From Paenimyroides ummariense (lineage in GTDB: Bacteria > Bacteroidota > Bacteroidia > Flavobacteriales > Flavobacteriaceae): 64,000 bases of DNA. The position numbers were made by a program, and so were the translations under genes. Position 1 is the stretch's first letter. Each line of letters begins with the position of its first letter. This document shows, one piece after another, positions 61,976 to 64,000 of this stretch. The stretch covers positions 124,001 to 188,000 of the forward strand of contig NZ_FOVI01000002.1 of assembly GCF_900115115.1 (NCBI RefSeq). Reading direction: 5' to 3'. The notes beneath the pieces were generated by a model. That model searched no databases. It was not told the DNA's origin and saw only the letters and a list, made by a program, of their open reading frames with translations.

Positions 61976-63073
61976 ATGAAAAAAGGTTGTACCATTTCAA
62001 TTTTAGTCTTTTTAGCAATAGCTTTTGCAGGCGCATTATTTTGGTTGTATCAAAAAAACGCACAACCGCCGGTAGTTTATGAAACCGAAAAAGCCGAAGT
62101 TCGATCGATCTCTAAAAGCACCGTTGCTACAGGAAACATCAACCCGAAAGAAGAGGTATTAATTAAACCGAATATTTCAGGAATTATCGATGAGGTTTAT
62201 GTAGAAGCCGGCGATTACGTAAAATCGGGCGATTTAATTGCAAAAATTAAAGTAGTACCAAATGTATCAAGCTTAAACTCTGCCAACAATCAGATCAGCA
62301 CAGCAAAAATCGATTTGGAAAACCAGCGAAAAGTGTTCGAACGTCAAAGAACATTGTTCAATAAAGGCGTAATTTCTGCCAACGATTTCGATACTGCCGA
62401 AACAGCTTTTAAACAAGCACAACAAACCTACAATGCCATGGTTCAAAGTGCCGAAATTATCAGAACCGGTACAACCAGCGGAATGAGTAATATCGCACAG
62501 ACCCTTATTCGTTCTACGGTTTCGGGAATGGTGTTGGATATTCCCGTTAAAAAAGGAAATCAGGTAATCGAAGCGAATAATTTTAACGAAGGAACTACCA
62601 TTGCAAGTTTGGCTGATGTTGGAAACATGATTTTTGAAGGAAAATTAGACGAATCCGAAGTAGGAAAAATCAAGTTGGGACTTCCATTAGAAATTACCGT
62701 TGGTGCCATTGAAAACAAGAAATTCGAAGCTGTTTTAGATTATATCGCTCCAAAAGGTGTGAACGAAAACGGAGCCATGCAGTTTCCAATTAAAGGAACT
62801 TTGGTTAATAAAGACGATACTTTTATTCGTTCGGGGTTAAGTGCCAACGCGTCGATCATCCTTTCAAAAGCCGATAATGTGCTGGCAATAAAAGAAGGTT
62901 TGGTTCAGTACGACGAAAAAACCAAGAAATCTTTTGTAGAAGTTGAGGTTAGTCCGCAGAAATTCGAACGCAGAACAGTGGAATTAGGCGTTAGCGACGG
63001 TATTTACGTGGAAATTAAAAAGGGTATTACCAAAAACGACAAGGTTAAAGTTTGGAATCAGGTGAAAAAGTAG
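61976..63073 (+). CDS. periplasmic adaptor subunit (MacA/HlyD family)
   Basis: This 365-residue adaptor has an N-terminal membrane anchor (residues 5-24), a lipoyl-like half (GIIDEVYVEAGDYVKSGDLI), a coiled-coil hairpin (about 90-150; KIDLENQRKVFERQRTLF), then barrel domains. It links the ABC permeases to the TolC-like channel that follows, giving a MacAB-TolC-type exporter. Confidence 0.93.
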   Translation: MKKGCTISILVFLAIAFAGALFWLYQKNAQPPVVYETEKAEVRSISKSTVATGNINPKEEVLIKPNISGIIDEVYVEAGDYVKSGDLIAKIKVVPNVSSLNSANNQISTAKIDLENQRKVFERQRTLFNKGVISANDFDTAETAFKQAQQTYNAMVQSAEIIRTGTTSGMSNIAQTLIRSTVSGMVLDIPVKKGNQVIEANNFNEGTTIASLADVGNMIFEGKLDESEVGKIKLGLPLEITVGAIENKKFEAVLDYIAPKGVNENGAMQFPIKGTLVNKDDTFIRSGLSANASIILSKADNVLAIKEGLVQYDEKTKKSFVEVEVSPQKFERRTVELGVSDGIYVEIKKGITKNDKVKVWNQVKK

Positions 63074-63080
63074 TTGAATC

Positions 63081-63120
63081 GTTGATTTGTTGAATCGATT
63101 AATTGGTTAAACAAATCAAC
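63081..63120. repeat. inverted repeat in the adaptor-TolC spacer
   Basis: GTTGATTTGTT (63081-63091) and AACAAATCAAC (63110-63120) pair exactly around 18 bases. The sequence belongs to the same repeat family as 61918-61970. There is no T tract after it; it might fine-tune downstream expression. Confidence 0.5.
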
Positions 63121-63146
63121 AGTTAAACAACTAAACAATTTAAAAC

Positions 63147-64000
63147 ATGAAAATAATATCAAAAATAATTATTGCAATTTGTGTTTTTTGGGCAGGAAAT
63201 TCGTTTGCCCAGAAAAAATGGACGTTAGAAGAATGTGTGGCACATGCCATGGAAAATAACGTATCCATTAAACAAATAGAATTAGACAATAAACTGGCTA
63301 CTATCGATGAAAAAGATGCCTTTGGTAGTTTCTTGCCAACGTTCAACGCATCGGCATCACACTCATGGAATATTGGTTTAAATACCAACATTACCACGGG
63401 TTTGTTAGAAAATCAAACTACACAGTTTACATCGGTTGGTGCAACGGCGGGTGTAGATATTTTTAAAGGATTGCAAAACCAGAACCGTTTTCGCCGATCA
63501 AAACTGGCTGTAATATCTTCGCAATACCAACATTTAAAAATGGAAGAAGATGTGGCGCTGAATGTTGTAAACGCTTATTTGCAGATTTTGTTCAATAAAG
63601 AAAATCATAAAGTTCAAATACAGCAGTTCGAAGCCGATAGCTTACAATTGGTAAGGTCTGAAGCTTTGGTTGATGCAGGTATGATTCCAAGTGGCGATTT
63701 GTACGATATGAAAGCGACTTTAGCAACAGGCAAACAACGAATTATTCAGGCAGAATACGCTTTGATAGTTTCTAAAATGAGTTTGGCGCAGTTGTTACAA
63801 ATGGAAGATTTCAAAGATTTTGATATTGCCGATGTAGAATATGAATTTCAAGCAAATTCGATCTTTTTTGAAACACCGGAATCTATCTACCAGAAGGCAA
63901 AACAAGAACGTACCGAATTAAAGATCGCCGAAAACAACGTAAAAATCGCCGAAAAAGATGTCGATATTGCAAAAGGCGCACGCATGCCGTCGTTAGTAGG
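63147..64000 (+). CDS. TolC-family outer-membrane protein (cut by window end)
   Basis: The frame is open from ATG 63147 to the edge: 284 codons are visible and no stop occurs. A signal peptide (IISKIIIAICVFWAGNSFAQ) is followed by the OEP opening KKWTLEECVAHAMENNVSIK. Long helices follow, such as YQHLKMEEDVALNVVNAYLQ and the repeat DGxxP-like VDAGMIPSGDLYD. It completes the MacAB-TolC-type exporter. Confidence 0.88.
   Translation, partial: MKIISKIIIAICVFWAGNSFAQKKWTLEECVAHAMENNVSIKQIELDNKLATIDEKDAFGSFLPTFNASASHSWNIGLNTNITTGLLENQTTQFTSVGATAGVDIFKGLQNQNRFRRSKLAVISSQYQHLKMEEDVALNVVNAYLQILFNKENHKVQIQQFEADSLQLVRSEALVDAGMIPSGDLYDMKATLATGKQRIIQAEYALIVSKMSLAQLLQMEDFKDFDIADVEYEFQANSIFFETPESIYQKAKQERTELKIAENNVKIAEKDVDIAKGARMPSLV

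Noticed and set aside
1..64000. CRISPR array, tRNA or rRNA genes
   Set aside because: No regular direct-repeat/spacer series, no cloverleaf pattern with conserved TTCRA arm and no rRNA blocks were seen on either strand by eye.

Overview
The window is chromosomal DNA of a low-GC Bacteroidota, most likely a Flavobacteriaceae member (Flavobacterium/Myroides-like). The evidence is the HU/CCDC81-SPOR protein, OmpA tail, PnuT-type transporter behind a TPP riboswitch, promoters with a TAnnTTTG -7 element, almost no Shine-Dalgarno sites, and a Bacteroidetes tyrosine integrase. I cannot fix the genus. I see no tRNA, rRNA or CRISPR array.

Layout. (1) 1-6.8 kb is core chromosome: OmpA tail, a Ser/Arg-rich secreted protein, acyl-CoA thioesterase, HU-SPOR protein, dprA, trpS, plsC and an L,D-transpeptidase. 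(2) About 6.9-36.5 kb is a genomic island. Its backbone is a tyrosine integrase at the right end, an RteC-like protein, an excisionase-like HTH, a VirE/VapE-type primase-helicase, a DUF6943-like protein and a small left-end block (DUF5675-like and membrane proteins). Its cargo is rich in candidate anti-phage genes: a reverse transcriptase with an FKDD active site; a four-gene operon (XRE regulator, DUF262 protein, DUF3696-type AAA ATPase, orphan protein); and a 1346-aa nuclease-STAND ATPase fusion resembling Avs proteins. Between the left-end genes and the DUF262 operon lies about 1 kb of non-coding DNA with several long nested inverted repeats, which looks like a large structured RNA. A block at 23.4-34.5 kb of visibly higher GC looks like a nested insertion: an RND tripartite pump with TetR and AraC regulators, MBL hydrolase, GNAT, DinB, a FAD monooxygenase and a Crp-like regulator. 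(3) 36.5-56.2 kb is core again: a TPP-riboswitch operon, recA, two L,D-transpeptidase lipoproteins, a cytochrome c, duplicated small lipoproteins, trhO, an ArsC-like protein, aquaporin, ileS, a DksA-like protein, lspA, a BI-1 protein, folate cyclo-ligase, an aspartoacylase-like protein and uvrC. (4) 56.3-58.5 kb is a compact type II restriction-modification system of the NgoPII/HaeIII (GGCC) kind with its own XRE regulator. (5) 58.6-64 kb is a MacAB-TolC-type export operon that runs off the window.

How they work together. The two XRE regulators, one in front of the DUF262 operon and one in front of the restriction-modification operon, are preceded by nearly the same promoter/operator: a TAWATTTG -7 element fused to a TTGTCA-N5-TGRCAA palindrome. 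This ties the uncharacterised DUF262-ATPase operon to restriction-modification-style timing control. With the reverse transcriptase, the Avs-like protein and the candidate structured RNA, it makes the island a defence island. The DUF262 operon and the structured RNA are the best candidates here for something undescribed.
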